This document shows, one piece after another, positions 1-14,200 of a DNA stretch of 64,000 bases; the stretch's first letter is position 1; every line of letters starts with the position of its first letter. The notes beneath the pieces are model-generated. The model searched no databases, was not told the DNA's origin, and worked only from the letters and a program-made list of their open reading frames with translations. The translations under genes were made by a program, and so were the position numbers. Source of the DNA: Acanthochlamys bracteata (lineage: Eukaryota; Streptophyta; Magnoliopsida; Pandanales; Velloziaceae); contig CM034127.1 of NCBI GenBank assembly GCA_019914995.1, positions 8,246,001 through 8,310,000 on the forward strand. Direction: 5' to 3'.

Positions 1-167
1 CTTGTAAATCAGAAGAGTAACCTGCATCAAAGACTAACAATTTATAAATTGAATTAATCACAATAATAACTAAATACTATCTAATTAAATCAAATCTGCT
101 ATACAAATACTTTTACATAATTAAGTATGTGATAAAACCCTTGGTCAATGCTTATTTATCACTGCAA
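1..167. other. AT-rich intergenic sequence
   Basis: No open frame, RNA gene or recognisable repeat boundary is visible in this short AT-rich stretch at the window edge. Confidence 0.5.
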
Positions 168-725
168 TTGTTGTAAGAATCGAACCGGATATCAATACGA
201 AAAATTATCAGGATTAGAAGTGTAAATTTGTGCGACCCAGTCAATACCAGAGCCATGTTATCCGGCCAGGCTCCGACACTCTGGTTTGGACGGCCCAACC
301 TAGTTAATTTTCTACTGGTCGACTTTATCCGTTTACCTATTTTATTTTTTATTTTATATAATCAATAAAAATAAAAATAATATATATTAAAAATAATTAA
401 AAAATATTATTAAAATAAAAATAAAATATATATATTTTTTATTATTAAATTTTTTAATAATAAATTGACTTTGTCAATAATCAATATTGACCAAGTCAAA
501 GATTGTCATTGATTGATCAACATGCATAGTGACTAGACGAGCATGTCGTCCGGCGGCTCGATAATATCGACCCTATATTGTTTGGTGGACATGGTCGGAT
601 TGGCCTAATTCTATTACTATTCATAGGACGGATGGGGCAAAATCTGAGCTGTTTAGCTGGACCGTGAGCCAGCCTAGATTTATACCTCCGGTTTGGATCG
701 ACGATTTGCAGATTAACCCAATGGA

Positions 726-932
726 TTAATTCTTGTTAGCGGCAGTCCGTGCGACAAGCTGCAACAAAGAGTCAATAAACCCAAAAGACCATGCCGATGA
801 ATTATCATTTTTTATGGACTTGTCGGTGCTGGTTTTTCCGTAAGTTACTGAAGAATAGGCAGCAGAGGAAGAAGTAGATGAGATTTCGGATTTCGACGGT
901 GAGTCGAGAACAACAATTTGTTGATCAAGCAT
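726..932 (-). pseudogene. unrecognised exon-like segment inside the element
   Basis: An open minus-strand frame of 68 codons starts at ATG (932). It encodes a Ser-rich peptide with the stretch SAWSFGFIDSLLQLVARTAA near its end. The composition is coding-like, unlike the AT-rich flanks, and the C-terminal portion is repeated in diverged form at 1173-1245. I do not recognise the family. It is either a captured fragment of a host gene or part of an unknown element protein. Confidence 0.3.
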
Positions 933-1079
933 TGATCAGTAGTGTTGAGATATTGATTTTATTGTTTCAAATTTTCTTTGATCTGTATTACAAATTGAAT
1001 AAATAGAAGTGATTAAATACAATTAAAAAAATTATAAAGTATTCATAATGCATTACAAATTACTTGAGAGAAAATCTTG

Positions 1080-1245
1080 TCTTACTGCTCAGGAACAATG
1101 CCAGATTGAAGGACCATAGCTATGCGAATGCTTTCTTCTTTAAATCCAGATGGAATAGATACCTGAAGCGTGTTAGCGAGAGTTAGTGCGAGAAGTTGTG
1201 ATGAAGAATCAATAAACTCAAAATACGACATGCAGAGGTGATTGT
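1080..1245 (-). pseudogene. second diverged copy of the exon-like segment
   Basis: Read on the minus strand this encodes MSYFEFIDSSSQLLALTLAN followed by a short tail with IPSGFKEESIRIAMVLQSG and a stop near 1084. The first part parallels FGFIDSLLQLVARTAANK of the segment at 726-932, so the two are copies of one sequence about 430 bp apart. The family is not recognised. No ATG or splice context is clear, so I treat it as a remnant. Confidence 0.3.
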
Positions 1246-1838
1246 TTATTCAAAAATTAATCCCCCGACAAGCGTGGGCTCTCCTTCTTCTTCAACTTTT
1301 TGCAGCGGAGTCTTGATCTGGCTACACATTAAGGCTTCGCCTTAACCTAATGTTCGGCCTGGATTGGGTTGAATCTTGATCACCGCAGTAGCTAGTGATT
1401 TGTCTTTCTCGAGGGCAACGATTGGTGAATTGTTGGTTATGCCGAGAAGAGCAGGACGGTTATGTGAGAATGGTCAGGAGATAGATTCCGAAGGGAAAAG
1501 AAAAAAATCAACGTCGGAAGGGACGGTAATCAGCACGCGAGAATGAGTGGGTTGTTGTTAGGAGGAGAGAATGAAAAGAAGAGAAAAAGAAACAGAAGAT
1601 AAGAAAAGAAAGGTAGAAAAAATATACGGTATTTTTTTGTGGAATAGTAAACTCTCAAACAATTTTTTTTCTAAATGGTATAATTCGATTGAGACAAATT
1701 CTGGATTGATCTGACGACCCACTCAACTAGATCGAATGCAGTCCGATTTAATTTGTAGATCTGAATCGACTTAAATTTCGAATCGACGATTTTTAAGTCG
1801 ATCCGAACGGTCTAATTCTGAATCTAGCAATTATGATC

Positions 1839-3010
1839 ACACCACTTAGTGTTGGTGCAATGAGCAATCATTAGTACCTCATATAAAAAACATGTAAGCA
1901 TCATTAGTGCAACTTTTGGATTAATAATAATTTATTAGAAAATAAATTATTATAAATAGTATTTTAGAAGTGAATTTAGTTTTGTACTTTTTATTAAAAA
2001 AGTAAATTAAAAATAATTGCTGTATTAGTTGTGCAATTTGAAATAAAATAGAATTGACATTTGGATGGAAGTGAGTTTTTTATAAAAAAATTTTATTTTG
2101 GAAATTTTTGAGAAATAAATTCAATTTGTTTATCTAAATAATAATAAAAATTATACACATAAAAATTTTATAAAATAATACTCCTACATTTTCTAAATTA
2201 AAATTTTTAAATATTGTGACAAAATAATTAGAATAAAATAAAATAAAATAAAATGGAATAGAATGTCAAACAGTCGTTTTAGGGATACGTTCAATCTAAC
2301 TATTTGTCTTGAAACGGCAATATGATGACGGTGTCAACGAAGACGGCGTAACCTGTGTTTAGGAGGAATTCAAAGATGGAGTTATAATTTTAAAACTTAT
2401 AAAATGATTTTAATATCGATAACATTTATTTCTACAAAAGTTAAACAAAAATAAATAAAGAAGAAAAATCATGCCAAATGATTACTTAGCTAAGGATGGT
2501 AATACAAATTAGCAAATCAAATAGATCTATTTAATAATTAAATTAAATTCACTCAACTCTAATATGATCTATATTTATATACACAAAATTATCAATTTTA
2601 ATCAACTTATTGGATAAATGAGACAAATTTGAATCAATCTATTTAATTTATCAAAATAATTAGTATACCAAAATTAATTTCTAATAATAATAGATAAAAA
2701 TATTAAATATTATATTCAAGACAAGAAAATTAGTTTCAAAAATATTTATAAATTAAGTAAAAAACAAAGCAAAATATAATAAATTAAGCCAAATAAATAT
2801 ATAAAGTAAATATTATTATATAAATATTTTTTAATGATTAATCAGTATATACTATATAAATATATTATATGTTTTATAATTTTAGATTTTCAATAAAAAA
2901 TTGACTTAGAATCTATTTTGTATGGAAATGATTTCGGATTGATCCGAAACTTATTTGAACTTTTCTAAAATTAAATCTAAACTAGATTTAAGTGAATTGG
3001 TTTTGAATTA
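1839..3010. other. AT-rich intergenic sequence
   Basis: There is no coding frame of note. A stretch at about 2036-2283 has MITE-like composition (repeated AAATAAAATAGAAT-type ends) but its termini cannot be fixed. 2500-2930 is nearly pure AT sequence. Confidence 0.4.
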
Positions 3011-3233
3011 GGACGTGTTTATCTCGATGAAAACTTATTTTTTGAAAATAAGTTAAAAAAATAAAATTAAAAAGTATTTAATAAAATAAAATATTTACAT
3101 TTATTTTGTATTCAAAATAAATATTAAAATTAAAATTTTTAGAAATTTTTTTTAATAAAAATAATTTATTTTAAAATTTTAATTATTTACAATTACATTG
3201 AGTTTGGAAAAAAATGAAATAGTAAAGAAGACC
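3011..3233. mobile_element. Tourist-like (PIF/Harbinger) MITE
   Basis: The left terminus GGACGTGTTTATC and the inverted right terminus GGTCTTCTTTACT are imperfect inverted repeats, flanked on both sides by the trinucleotide TTA (3008-3010 and 3234-3236). TTA/TAA target duplications are typical of PIF/Harbinger elements. The core is AT-rich, non-coding and about 220 bp. It is related to the element at 15,865-16,104. Confidence 0.55.
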
Positions 3234-3236
3234 TTA

Positions 3237-4196
3237 AAGTAATATATTGCCGCTCTTACGTTGAGCCTATAAATCTTCTTTTTAATAACCATACCGTGCC
3301 AGAAGGCCCAGAACACACGTTGGTAATCTCTATATTTACCGAATCTTTTCTTTTAAGAAAAAAAAACGATTATCAAACTTAATCTCTGAAATCCTCCAGA
3401 CAAAGTTAACTACAAAATACCGTTGCTTTCCACTCTAATTATAATCTATTACCGCTGATAACTCTACTGCAACAACACATGTTCTCTCTACTTTTTTTTT
3501 TTTTTTCAGATCATCATATCTTACTTGAATAGGATTTACAATAGAGTTAGAGCAGAATCTGCAAATTTCTCGCACTTATCTGTCTTCTGCTATTTATGAT
3601 GTGTTGTAAACATCCGTAGTTTTATTTTTTTTTATAAAATTTTGAATACACAATAGTTCGTAACACAAAAAATTTAAAACTTTATTTTTATATATAAAAT
3701 TTTAATTTTAATTTTTTTATTAATATATTTTTTAATATAATTATATTTTTTATTTTTAATATATTTTTAAAAATTATTAAAATATAAATATTAAATCTTA
3801 TTTTTATTTTATTTTAAAAAATTTATTTTTTATTTTTTATTTTTATAAAATTTAATTATGAATATTTGAAATACGTCTTTGACATATTAGAATCTGCATA
3901 TTATTACATTCGGAACTACGGGACTGTATCTGCAAGTTGTTCTCTCGCCTCTCACTTTCTCTTGTGCCAGCAAACAACGGAAAGCAGAACGAAAGAAAAG
4001 GAAGCTTTCTTGCGGAGAACCTAATCTTTCTCCTTCAGAAACAAATCAGTCAATCAATTCAATTAATATTTTTTAATTTATTACTCAAACAACAACGATA
4101 CCTCACACAAATCTTCTCTAACCTCTCTCTTCTGCTTCTGCTTCTGCTTATACTGCTGTTGCTCAACAGTGGCGAACAAAGAAATCAACAAACTCA
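3237..4196. other. upstream region and 5' UTR of the aspartic protease gene
   Basis: This is AT-rich to about 3,900 with homopolymer T runs (about 3,493-3,508). A pyrimidine-rich leader follows from about 3,935 to the ATG at 4197 (repeated CTCTC, TTCTGCTTCTGC), typical of a plant 5' UTR. No unambiguous TATA box could be chosen. Confidence 0.35.
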
Positions 4197-5176
4197 ATGG
4201 CGATCCGGCTTCTGCTGACTTGGACAGCTGTGCTTTCTCTGTTCATGAGCACAACAGTTTCGAAGAATTCGCCGGAATCACATCTGCGGCTGAAGCTGGA
4301 GAGAGCGTTCCCTGTCTCGGATGCGGGAGTTCGAGTAGACGAGCTGAGAGATCGGGATAGGGCTAGACACGCTCGATTCCTCGTTGGCGATGTTGTTAGT
4401 TTCCCCATTCAGGGTTCTTCTAACCCCTTCACCGTTGGGTAATAATTCTTTACTGAAACACCGGTTGATTAGCTTGTTGTTTGGTGTAACGATATTTTTG
4501 CGGACTATTTGATGTGTTGCTTCATTTATTACTTGATGCTTAATGTTTGTGTGTGTGTGTATTCTGAAACACATAGAGAGAGTATAAAGCAAATTGAAAT
4601 ATATAATATGCTATGAGTTTCATTGTTAGGTTTAGATAGTTAGGTGCTATAAAAGATGTTAGTTACCGCTTTGTGGTGGTGGTCAAAAAACTTAAAAATC
4701 ACTCCGTATTTGGTCTATAGGTGATGTTGACTTTGTAAACACATCCAATGGTTCAACTTTTTCATTTGAAACCTGGAAGTATGAGATTAACTCAATTGGA
4801 AAAGTGAGTGTAGCTACATTTCAGTAATGTATATCGTTATACTCACTCTGTATATTGGTTAAATCACTTCTATACCTGTTTCTCTGAACCCCTTGATTGA
4901 TGTTGGTTATGTCGGATGTGGTTTCTTGTTAATGCACTTCAATTTTGTTGGTTAGTTGAGCTACTATTTTCACCTTATTTGATTGATCCTTTAGTGTCAC
5001 TCCTTTTCCTGTACTGTTTTTTACTTACTACATTTTTTGCTGTTGCGATTATTTAGGTCAACTTCTACTTCTTTTGTTTCTCTTCTGTAATCTTTTTTTT
5101 TTTCTTTGCCAGCATTTACAATTCTTTTCCATTGCAATGTCTATTATAGATACCTAAGTTCTATCCCAGGCCGTAC

Positions 5177-5217
<41 letters not shown>

Positions 5218-8200
5218 TGGTTATTTGAACTTTTTTTCTGATATAGTTTGCTTGATATGTTCTGCAAAACCTGGTTGTTGAGTTTGTATCTTGAAATTTC
5301 TTAATTTTTGGCTCTAAAATGAAACTGCACTGGTTTGGCTTTTGCAGTGATTGTCTTTGCAATTGATATTCGCTTTTTTTGGTTCTTTTTTTATATTATT
5401 AATATGAAGAGTAATACGATACTTGTTTTATCCCCGTATGTTTCATCTATCTGTTGCTTTTTTCCTAATTTGGATCATTAGATGGATATGAGTGCCATCT
5501 ACTGGTGCTTCACTTTCTATATGCAAAGTAATGTTTACTTTGTACCTTTAGTGAACTGCTAATGTGGTCATTTATTGCTCTTTTCATATAGCGATAAATT
5601 CTTGCGCTTTTTCTCAATATATGCATTCTTTGCTTGTCTGACTTCAGGTTCTTTTTTGTTTGTCGTGGATTCAGTTTCTTCTTCTTTAGAGGTAACTCAA
5701 AGTCAACTTGTTTTCTTCCTATCCTATACTTCTTATTGTTTCTTTTTGGGGTTTCAAGTTCTCAAGTTTGTCTGTTCTATGCTACTTGGCTTGTGTAAGT
5801 TTTGTGCAATAACTGCATCCTGACCAAGGGCTTCATTCTCTAGGCTTTACTATACACGTGTGAAGTTGGGGAATCCTCCCAAAGAATTCTATGTTCAAGT
5901 TGACACAGGAAGTGATATCTTATGGGTAACTTGCAGCCCTTGTGATGGCTGCCCACAGTCTAGTGGACTGAATGTAAGCCTCTTCAATTTTATGTTCATC
6001 TTGTATCCTAATGTACCATAAGGCTGTTGATGTAAGTCTTAACATGTGCAATCTTTTTCCCTCCACACAGATTCAGTTAGCCTTCTTTGATCCTCTGACG
6101 TCTTCTACGGCTTCACAGATTACGTGTATAGATGAGAGGTGCACTTCAGGCCTCCAAAGTCTAGAGGCATTATGCACATCTTCTGATTCTGAGAACTCTT
6201 TATGCGGTTACTCTTTCCAGTATGGTGATGGAAGTGGCACCTCGGGTTATTATGTCTCAGATACACTCTACTTTGAGACAGTCATTGGGGATGAGCAGAC
6301 TGCAAACTCATCAGCATCCATCATTTTTGGGTAAGCATAAGAGGTTATATTCAGTCTACACCTCCAAACTTTTGGTACATACATTATTATACATTTGGGT
6401 GAACTGTTGAGATATATAAGTGGACCTACTGATTCATGTCCTTTGGATATGGAGATGCCTTAACCAACCACAGCATATGGATGTCTTCTAAAGCATTTTA
6501 TTTTCCTTCATGAAATTTCTTTTTACCATCATTTTTCGAGGTTGGTTAACTTGTCATTGGCATATTAGGAAAATGATCAATGCAAATAATATTAGATTTA
6601 ATCATGTTACGAGAAATAGTAAGAATAGAAAAGAAAGGGATATGCTTAAGAAGCAAAACAGGACATGAACATATAATTTTTGTGCAACAGGATCAGTATA
6701 CTGATAACTTTTTGGACCCTTACTATAACTAAGAATTACAAAATTGGCAAAGCAAAGAGATAACTTAATACGCTCTGTAATAGGATGAAGGATGAAGCAT
6801 GATGCATCGTTTTTAGGATGGTTAACTTGTCATTGGTATCATTAGAGGCAGGATCGACGCAAATAAAATTAGACTTAGTCATACTACAAGAATTAGTAGG
6901 AATACAAAAGAAAGAATATGCTTAAGAAAGCAAATATGATGTGAGATATATGATTTCTATGCAAAAGGATCAAAGCAATGATAACCCTTTTGATCCTTAC
7001 TATATCCAAGAAATAGACAAATGACAAACGTGGAGATAATACGCTCTATATTGGGACGAAGGATGGCCGCCACACACCTTTAAATAGAGTAGTTTGGAGC
7101 ATGATTGTACAATATTTGAAAGGGAGACAATCTGAAGTTTGAGAAAGTGGAATCTTGTTGATTATATGGATAGCTGTGAGAATAGCTTCTCTTCAAAACT
7201 TATTAGGAATATTAGATAAAATAGAACGACCTGTTTCAACAATGTGCTTATGTTATCTTTGTGCAATGCCATATCATTATGGGGTGTCGGTACAGAAGGA
7301 ACGATGCATAGTTCCGTCAGAAATTAGCAACTCAGAAAATGCAGTGGAAGTATACTTCCACCCTAGGTCAAATGGAAATGTTTGCTAGTAGTAGAATGTT
7401 GGGTTTTTATAAGTGATTCGAAAAGTGGTATAAATGCTTAAGAAGTTGGAACATCGCTTCGTAAGATAAACCCAACTATATCTAATATAATATCAATGGA
7501 AGAGATATAATATCTTGACCTTTTTTAGCAACAAGAGCAAGTTCCACACATCAGAATGAATCAAGTTAAATGGTGTAACAAAATGAGAAGCACTTCTATT
7601 ATAAGGTCATGCAGAAAAGCTTTGCAGTTTGTAACCACTACAATTTGAAATATTGTGCAATTTAAAATTACCGAAAATTCTTTAGAAACTAAATATCTTA
7701 AACGAGGGGCCGTAACATGGCTAAATCTAGAATGCCACAAAACAAAAACTAGAAGAAGATGAATTTAAACGAAAGGAAAACACATCGATATAAGAAGCAG
7801 CCACATCTGGAACTCATCCAGCACATGTAATTCCTCGGCATACTACCTGCCCCAGTTAGCTTCTGAGTATAAAGATCGTGTATTTTGAGAAGAGATGATA
7901 GAAAAATGAATATAATCATAATGCATAATTGACTAACAATGACTAGATGATTGTAAGTTTAGGAATGAAATAAACATTTGTAAGACATAAGTAAGATGTA
8001 TTATTAGAACTAACGCTTGCTAAAGATATGGGAGTGTCATCAGCAGTCATAACATATACAGGTGCAGTTAGGGACAAAATAGATATAAAATATGTAATAT
8101 GAGATGACATATGATGAGAAGTAACAAAATCTAAACCCACGATGATGAAAACATAATTGAAGGATTAAACAAACCTCTTAGAGCAAAGTAGACATAGTAA

Positions 8201-11200
8201 ACGGCAGTGAAGCAAGGAATTTATCAAATTACTTAGTAAGGGCAGCCAGCAAGGGAAATAAGTCAGTTGGGTCTGCTGATGGCACAAAGTTCTCGATTGT
8301 GATAGTTCTCTTGATTGCCATTGCTATGAAGATAGGTTATGATGCTGTCGTGATCTATTAGCTAACTTTGGACATTGATCCTTCGAATGTCCCTTATATT
8401 TACAGGATCTACCTTTATCATTGTTAATTTCATATTAGATCTGATTTGATGATTGAATGGTGACTTCGAAGGGGCTGCCAGGACATATATATCACGCATC
8501 GGAAGTACCGCCTTTCTATTTGAGTTTTAAGACGTGTTTCCTTAGCTAGTAGTTCACTCACTACCGAAACAACAGAGGAAAGTGGATGAAGATACATAAT
8601 AGGCACCAAAGTCCCTCAAAGTTATCTTAGAGAACCATCAGATATTAAAGAAGATGCTCCTCCGTTTGAGCAATATTAGAGTAAAATGTTTTGGGGACTT
8701 AGTGAGGGCCAACTGATTCCAAACATACTTGTATTAGAGTAGAAAAATTGTCATACTCTTTTGTTGAAGTGCTCGGATATTATATTCCAGTTGATACTTT
8801 TTTGGAAAACTAGATTGTGTAGACTTTACCCAAATGATCCCATACCTCATTTGTAATTTCATATTTTGCTAACTGAGTGCATGGAGTGCTAAATTGAATT
8901 ACTAATCCAACTAATGAGTTTCCAATTATTTTGACTCGCAAGCATCAGACGAGCTAACAAATTCTTACACTTTTATCATCGATCGATCTATAGCACACAC
9001 CACTAATGTATCCCATATCTTCTTCCTTTTTAAGAATTTTCTCATCACATAATTCCAATAGGAATAATCTTTTCCGTAATAAGTTATAAAGAATCATATC
9101 TAATTTTTGTCATCTTGACAAGATAAACAATAAAACAGAGACCGAGTCACATTTTTTATAAAAACGAATAAGAATTTATTAGATCAATGGAAAGAGCGAC
9201 AACAACAATAATAAGCTTCCAGAAACAACAATCAACAACTATTAGATTGAAGTAAATTTCTTAGTGAATCTAGAAGCAAAAATCAGCTTTCTAAAACTAC
9301 TGATAGATCCATCTATTTTCCAAAACCTACACTTGTTGTAATGATAATAATGACTTTGAAACCAACCGCAATGACATTTTGAATAGAGGCAACATTACGA
9401 CAAAATCAGCTAAGTGTGCGCAAGTAATCAGTAGAGATGATGCAGATCAAATAGCAATCAACTAAGATGACAGATTAAACAACGATCAATGATCAGTGGG
9501 AGAATATGAAGAAAAAACAATCAGAAGAGACTAAGGTTATCATATCTCGATTTAAATATTAAAATGCTATGTTTTGTGATTTTACATCACCAATACGATA
9601 TTATTTCAAGTAAAATCAATTTTTGAGTAAAAAATCGCTCACATCGCGATTTTAATTGTAAATCGTTATTTTTTTACGATTTTATACGATTTCACTTTTA
9701 AAAAAGTTTTTTGTAGTTAACTACAATTTGAGGGGGGCTTTGTAAAATTTAACACGATGTTTTTTTGTAAATTTAAAGAGATTTTCTGTAAAAGTATATT
9801 TTTGAAGAATTTTTCTGTAATATAGAGGGACTTTTTATAAAAAAATTTTCTACAATTTTAAAAGTATTAAAAAATTTGTTATAAAACAAAATTTTAGAAG
9901 TATTAAAAAATTTGTTATAAAAGATCTTTTAACGGTATTAAAAAAAATCTATAGAATTCACCGGTATGTAAAACTTACGATGTTATTTTAAAAACCACAG
10001 TTTACGATCCTACTCAAGCGGCCAGATTATATATAAAACTTCGATTTTGTCAACTTTGGCAGAGACAGAGATGACTTGGCAAGTAAGCGAACTCTATTTA
10101 GATCAAGCGAACAGTAATAGCCATACTCGGGTAAGAGAAAGAGTTGGCAGCGGAGAACTGGCAGGAAAAAGTTTCCACGCGATGCTTACGGGAAAATGGC
10201 GGTGATAGTGACGCGGCCGAGAAGAATATCATATATCAAAACCAATTACTACAATATGCGGGGACGTTTGAGAGTGCATATAAAATAGAGTTTTGTTTAA
10301 TAAATGAGATATTTTAAAAAATAAACTCTATTTTTTTATTTAAATAATAATAAAAATAAGCACTAATAAAATATAATTAAATATATTTTATATTTTTTAA
10401 ATTTTAGAAATGAAAAGTTGTAATGAAACGCTCTCCAAACACGCGCACTGCCAAAAGGTGCCTGCTACCAGAGAGGAAGAAGTCCTAATTCTGTAGAAAT
10501 AGGAGGAGCAAAATAAGATGTTCCTCAATCAATCGCTCAGCTGCTGCATACGGAGGAAAAATAAGATGACATCTAATGAGAGTGTTGCTTGTGGAAAATA
10601 ATGAATCTGATGGAGAAGACTATCACTACTTTCAAACCATACAAAAACAAAGAGAAGAGAAAACAAAATATAAAATAAAATAAAAGATTGCCGGATATAA
10701 AGATGGCAATCCGCATATCAGCATACAACAAGCTAAATTACCAGTAGGGAAAGGAAGTTTAAATAATCTTAAGGAAAAAACTATTATATTCTTATAGTTA
10801 AAAACTTAACACTTGACACACTTTCACTGATTAGGTCTCTTTCTTTAACTTCTAGTATCCTGGTCATTATCTAAATTCGAAAACTATGCTATTTGTGTTC
10901 CTTAAATGTCCTGATAGCTGGATGAGTGGGTTGTTGTCTTTGATCCTCTTTATTTCTCTACACTTTGCAAAGCTTATGGATAGGCATACTAGGCTCTTTT
11001 CGACTAGATGACCATGAAAACAAAGAAAAGAAGTAAGCCAAAGTAAAGAATAGAAACTACAATTTGGCATTGAATGAAAAAGACATAGAAATTGAAAAGT
11101 AAAAATGTTTCAATTGTTAGGTTAGGTATGATAGAAGAAAATTAAAAATCATATGGCTATATCTTGCAAATATTCATAGAATCAACTCCACCACTAGTAA

Positions 11201-14200
11201 TTTCATGCAGTTGAGAGTATGACTTAGTCCAAAATTTATCTCAATGGCTAGTTTGAGTACTAACTATGACCAAATACTAAGTGATGAGCTAGGATAGAGA
11301 CAAGCTTCTATTAGATTACTCATTCAAAATGAATGGACAAAAAACTAAGGAAAGGCAAAGATATTCATTTGTCACTATATGTTTATGAAGTTTTGAAATG
11401 GGTATAAATGTTGAGAGACCCTTTGGTTATTTTGATAGAGAGCCTGTCTTCCATGGATTTGGGAAGAAGACATAGAGAAGAAAAGAGAGGCAGTTCCTTA
11501 TTGTAAATTGTTGTCTTTGTCTTGTGATCTAACTCGAACTGCTGAAAAGACAAATATCCTTTTTTCTTTTCTCTCTTCTTTATTGATCCTCAGTTTTTGC
11601 TTAGCTTTATTCTTTAGAAAGGACAATTATTTTTAAAACTTGCCAGACTTGTTCCTTTCTGAAAAAGAAAAGATAAAAGACCTACATTTACTCACGCAAA
11701 CTATTTGTTGTCATTTTGAACAGATGTAGCAATATACAATCTGGAGACCTTACAAAACCTGACAGGGCTGTTGATGGGATATTTGGGTTTGGGCAGCATG
11801 ATCTATCTGTAATTTCACAGCTCTCATCAAAGGGAGTTGCTCCGAAAGTATTTTCCCATTGCCTAAAGGGTTCAGATAGCGGTGGAGGCATATTGGTGTT
11901 TGGAGAGATTGTAGAACCGGGTATTGTCTATACGCCACTTATACGGTCACAGTAAGTTCCTTAGAAATTAATCTTTGACAAATTACGTAAGCACAGTCGT
12001 CCTCTCGTAGGTAATTTGTGCATGTGCTGCTTATTTCTCCTAAATAAATATCTGAACAGTAGTCTTGTGTGCTTCACTTCTTGTCTTCTTGCTTCATGAT
12101 TGGTAACTAGAGCATATACACTTTAACTCTGATCAGTTAATTGTAGGCATATAATGATTATGTAGCTCCTAGTTAATAGATTCACATATAGACTACCTCC
12201 ATAAAGGGAATTCAAAATAATCTGTTACCTATGTAGCTTCCGTCTGCATGATCTATGGCAAAACATACACTGGATTATGATGACCTAGATACTAGATCTG
12301 CAAATATAGAATATGTTTAAAGAGGCATTTCAAAATTAACAATTACCATTGATAAGCCTAAAGCTTGATTCGAAGAACCTTAAGTCAAATCTTTCATCTC
12401 TTGCAACTGATGTCTGTGACGTTTAATTCCTTCTGTTATTGCCAAAGGCAATTTATTAACTGGAGTTGAAAAATGCATGCTATGATATATAGCGGTTTTT
12501 CTCAGATGTCTCTTTTGACAGAGATGCCATCCTCATATGCAATGGTACCTCAGACTTTAACAACATCATATTGGAGAATCTTGGAAATCAGGAAACCTTT
12601 ACCTGTGTCCTTCTCTGTTTCAGTTTCGACATGTTATCAACTTCAGTGGTATCAATCTTTTAGTTCCTTTGCATGGTTGAATAACCTCTGAGAGCATACT
12701 AGATGACTTTATCTACTTCATCTTATGAATGTTTAGTATGCTTCATAGAATGCTCAATTCGATGGTTCAAGGATTTCAAAAATTGATTTCCTCACAAACT
12801 GGCCTTTTTTTTCCTTCTATAACTTGCTTTTACATAGTAAAAACTTCTCGACAATTTTGCAGGCCTCATTACAATCTGAATCTGCAAAGTATAGCTGTTA
12901 ATGGGCAAACCCTACCTATTGATTCCTCAGTATTTGCAACTTCAGTTGGTCGAGGAACAATTGTTGATTCAGGGACAACATTGGCTTATCTAGCAGAGGA
13001 AGCCTATGATCCTTTTGTGAGCTCCGTAAGTTGAAAGTTGTACTACTTCTCATCAATGTACATAAGGAACACTACTAGAGTTGAAATGTTGCATTTCTGG
13101 GTATTATTCAAATGAGGATTTGTACATGTCTTGCTCTGGAAAGCGTTGGCAATTGAGCATTCTCGTATTCACCCGAGTCTTGCAGGCTTAACTGCTTTCT
13201 GTTTTAGTAGCTTGCATGCTGCCATATCTATCCATAGATGAAGCTTTCTTTCTTGTCCTCTTTGAAGTCTAGAGGTTCTGTGTTATTTGCTGTTACTGCC
13301 ATCAAGATTGTAGGAGCTTCTTGCCTGACATTAGGCATGTGCATCTTTTCCTGCAGATAATTGCTAGCGTCTCACCATCTGTGCGTTCTTTCGTTTCTAA
13401 TGCAAATCAGTGTTTCAGCTCACCTGCCAGGTTTTTATTTGCATGCTTACATTTATAGTGGTTTCACGAAGGAGATTCTTGTCTAATTTAAATTTTTTCT
13501 TTTATATTGTAGTGTGGATGAAACATTTCCAACTGTTGCCTTAAATTTTGAGGGTAGTGCAACTTTGACTTTGCGGCCTCAGGACTATCTTCTGGAGCAG
13601 GTCGCCATTGTGAGTGCATTTACCCTCCTGCTCAATAGCGCTGATTTTCTTGAAAACTATTGGAATTCGTGTCTTCCTCTCTTTGAGACTAAAGATTATT
13701 TCCTACTTCTCTGTCAGGACAATGAGAAGGTTTGGTGTATTGGCTGGCAGAAAAATCCGGGCCAAGGAATAACAATATTAGGAGGTATGCATCTGTTTTC
13801 TTTTCTCTGGTAGAGCCATCTGCTGTAAAGTATTTTTTTCTATAAAATTGCCATTCTTCACATTTTTCTTTGAATATAACTGATCTCTGTCTCATGTCTA
13901 AAATTAGACAAATTAATGATTTTCTTATTTTAATGCATTCCAGACCTTGTTCTTAAAGATAAAATCTTCATATATGATTTAGCTGCCCAACGCATTGGCT
14001 GGACAAATTATGACTGTGAGTCAACTTATCCTTTTCCTCACTTCTCTCCAGCTCATTACAACTGCTAATGAATGCTAATAAAAAAGTTAAATTACTTCAG
14101 GTTCCATGTCTGTCAATGTAACATCAGCTTTGGCAAGGAATGAGTTTCTGAACACAGGCCAATTAAGCATAAGTAAGTCTTGGCACATTCCATGTTATAA

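Larger units (their letters stand above)
168..1838. mobile_element. degenerate hAT-like non-autonomous element with exon-like cargo
   Basis: The left end (AATTGTTGTAAGAATCGAAC, about 168-190) is an imperfect inverted match to the right end around 1805-1838. Both resemble the termini of the better-preserved element at 16,346-17,002. Possible 8-bp flanks ATCACTGC and ATCACACC agree at 6 of 8 positions. The interior is GC-richer than the surroundings and holds two related exon-like stretches on the minus strand (see 726-932 and 1080-1245), between subterminal blocks rich in CGATCCG-like motifs. No transposase frame is seen. The limits are approximate and the assignment rests on similarity to the other two copies. 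Confidence 0.4.
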
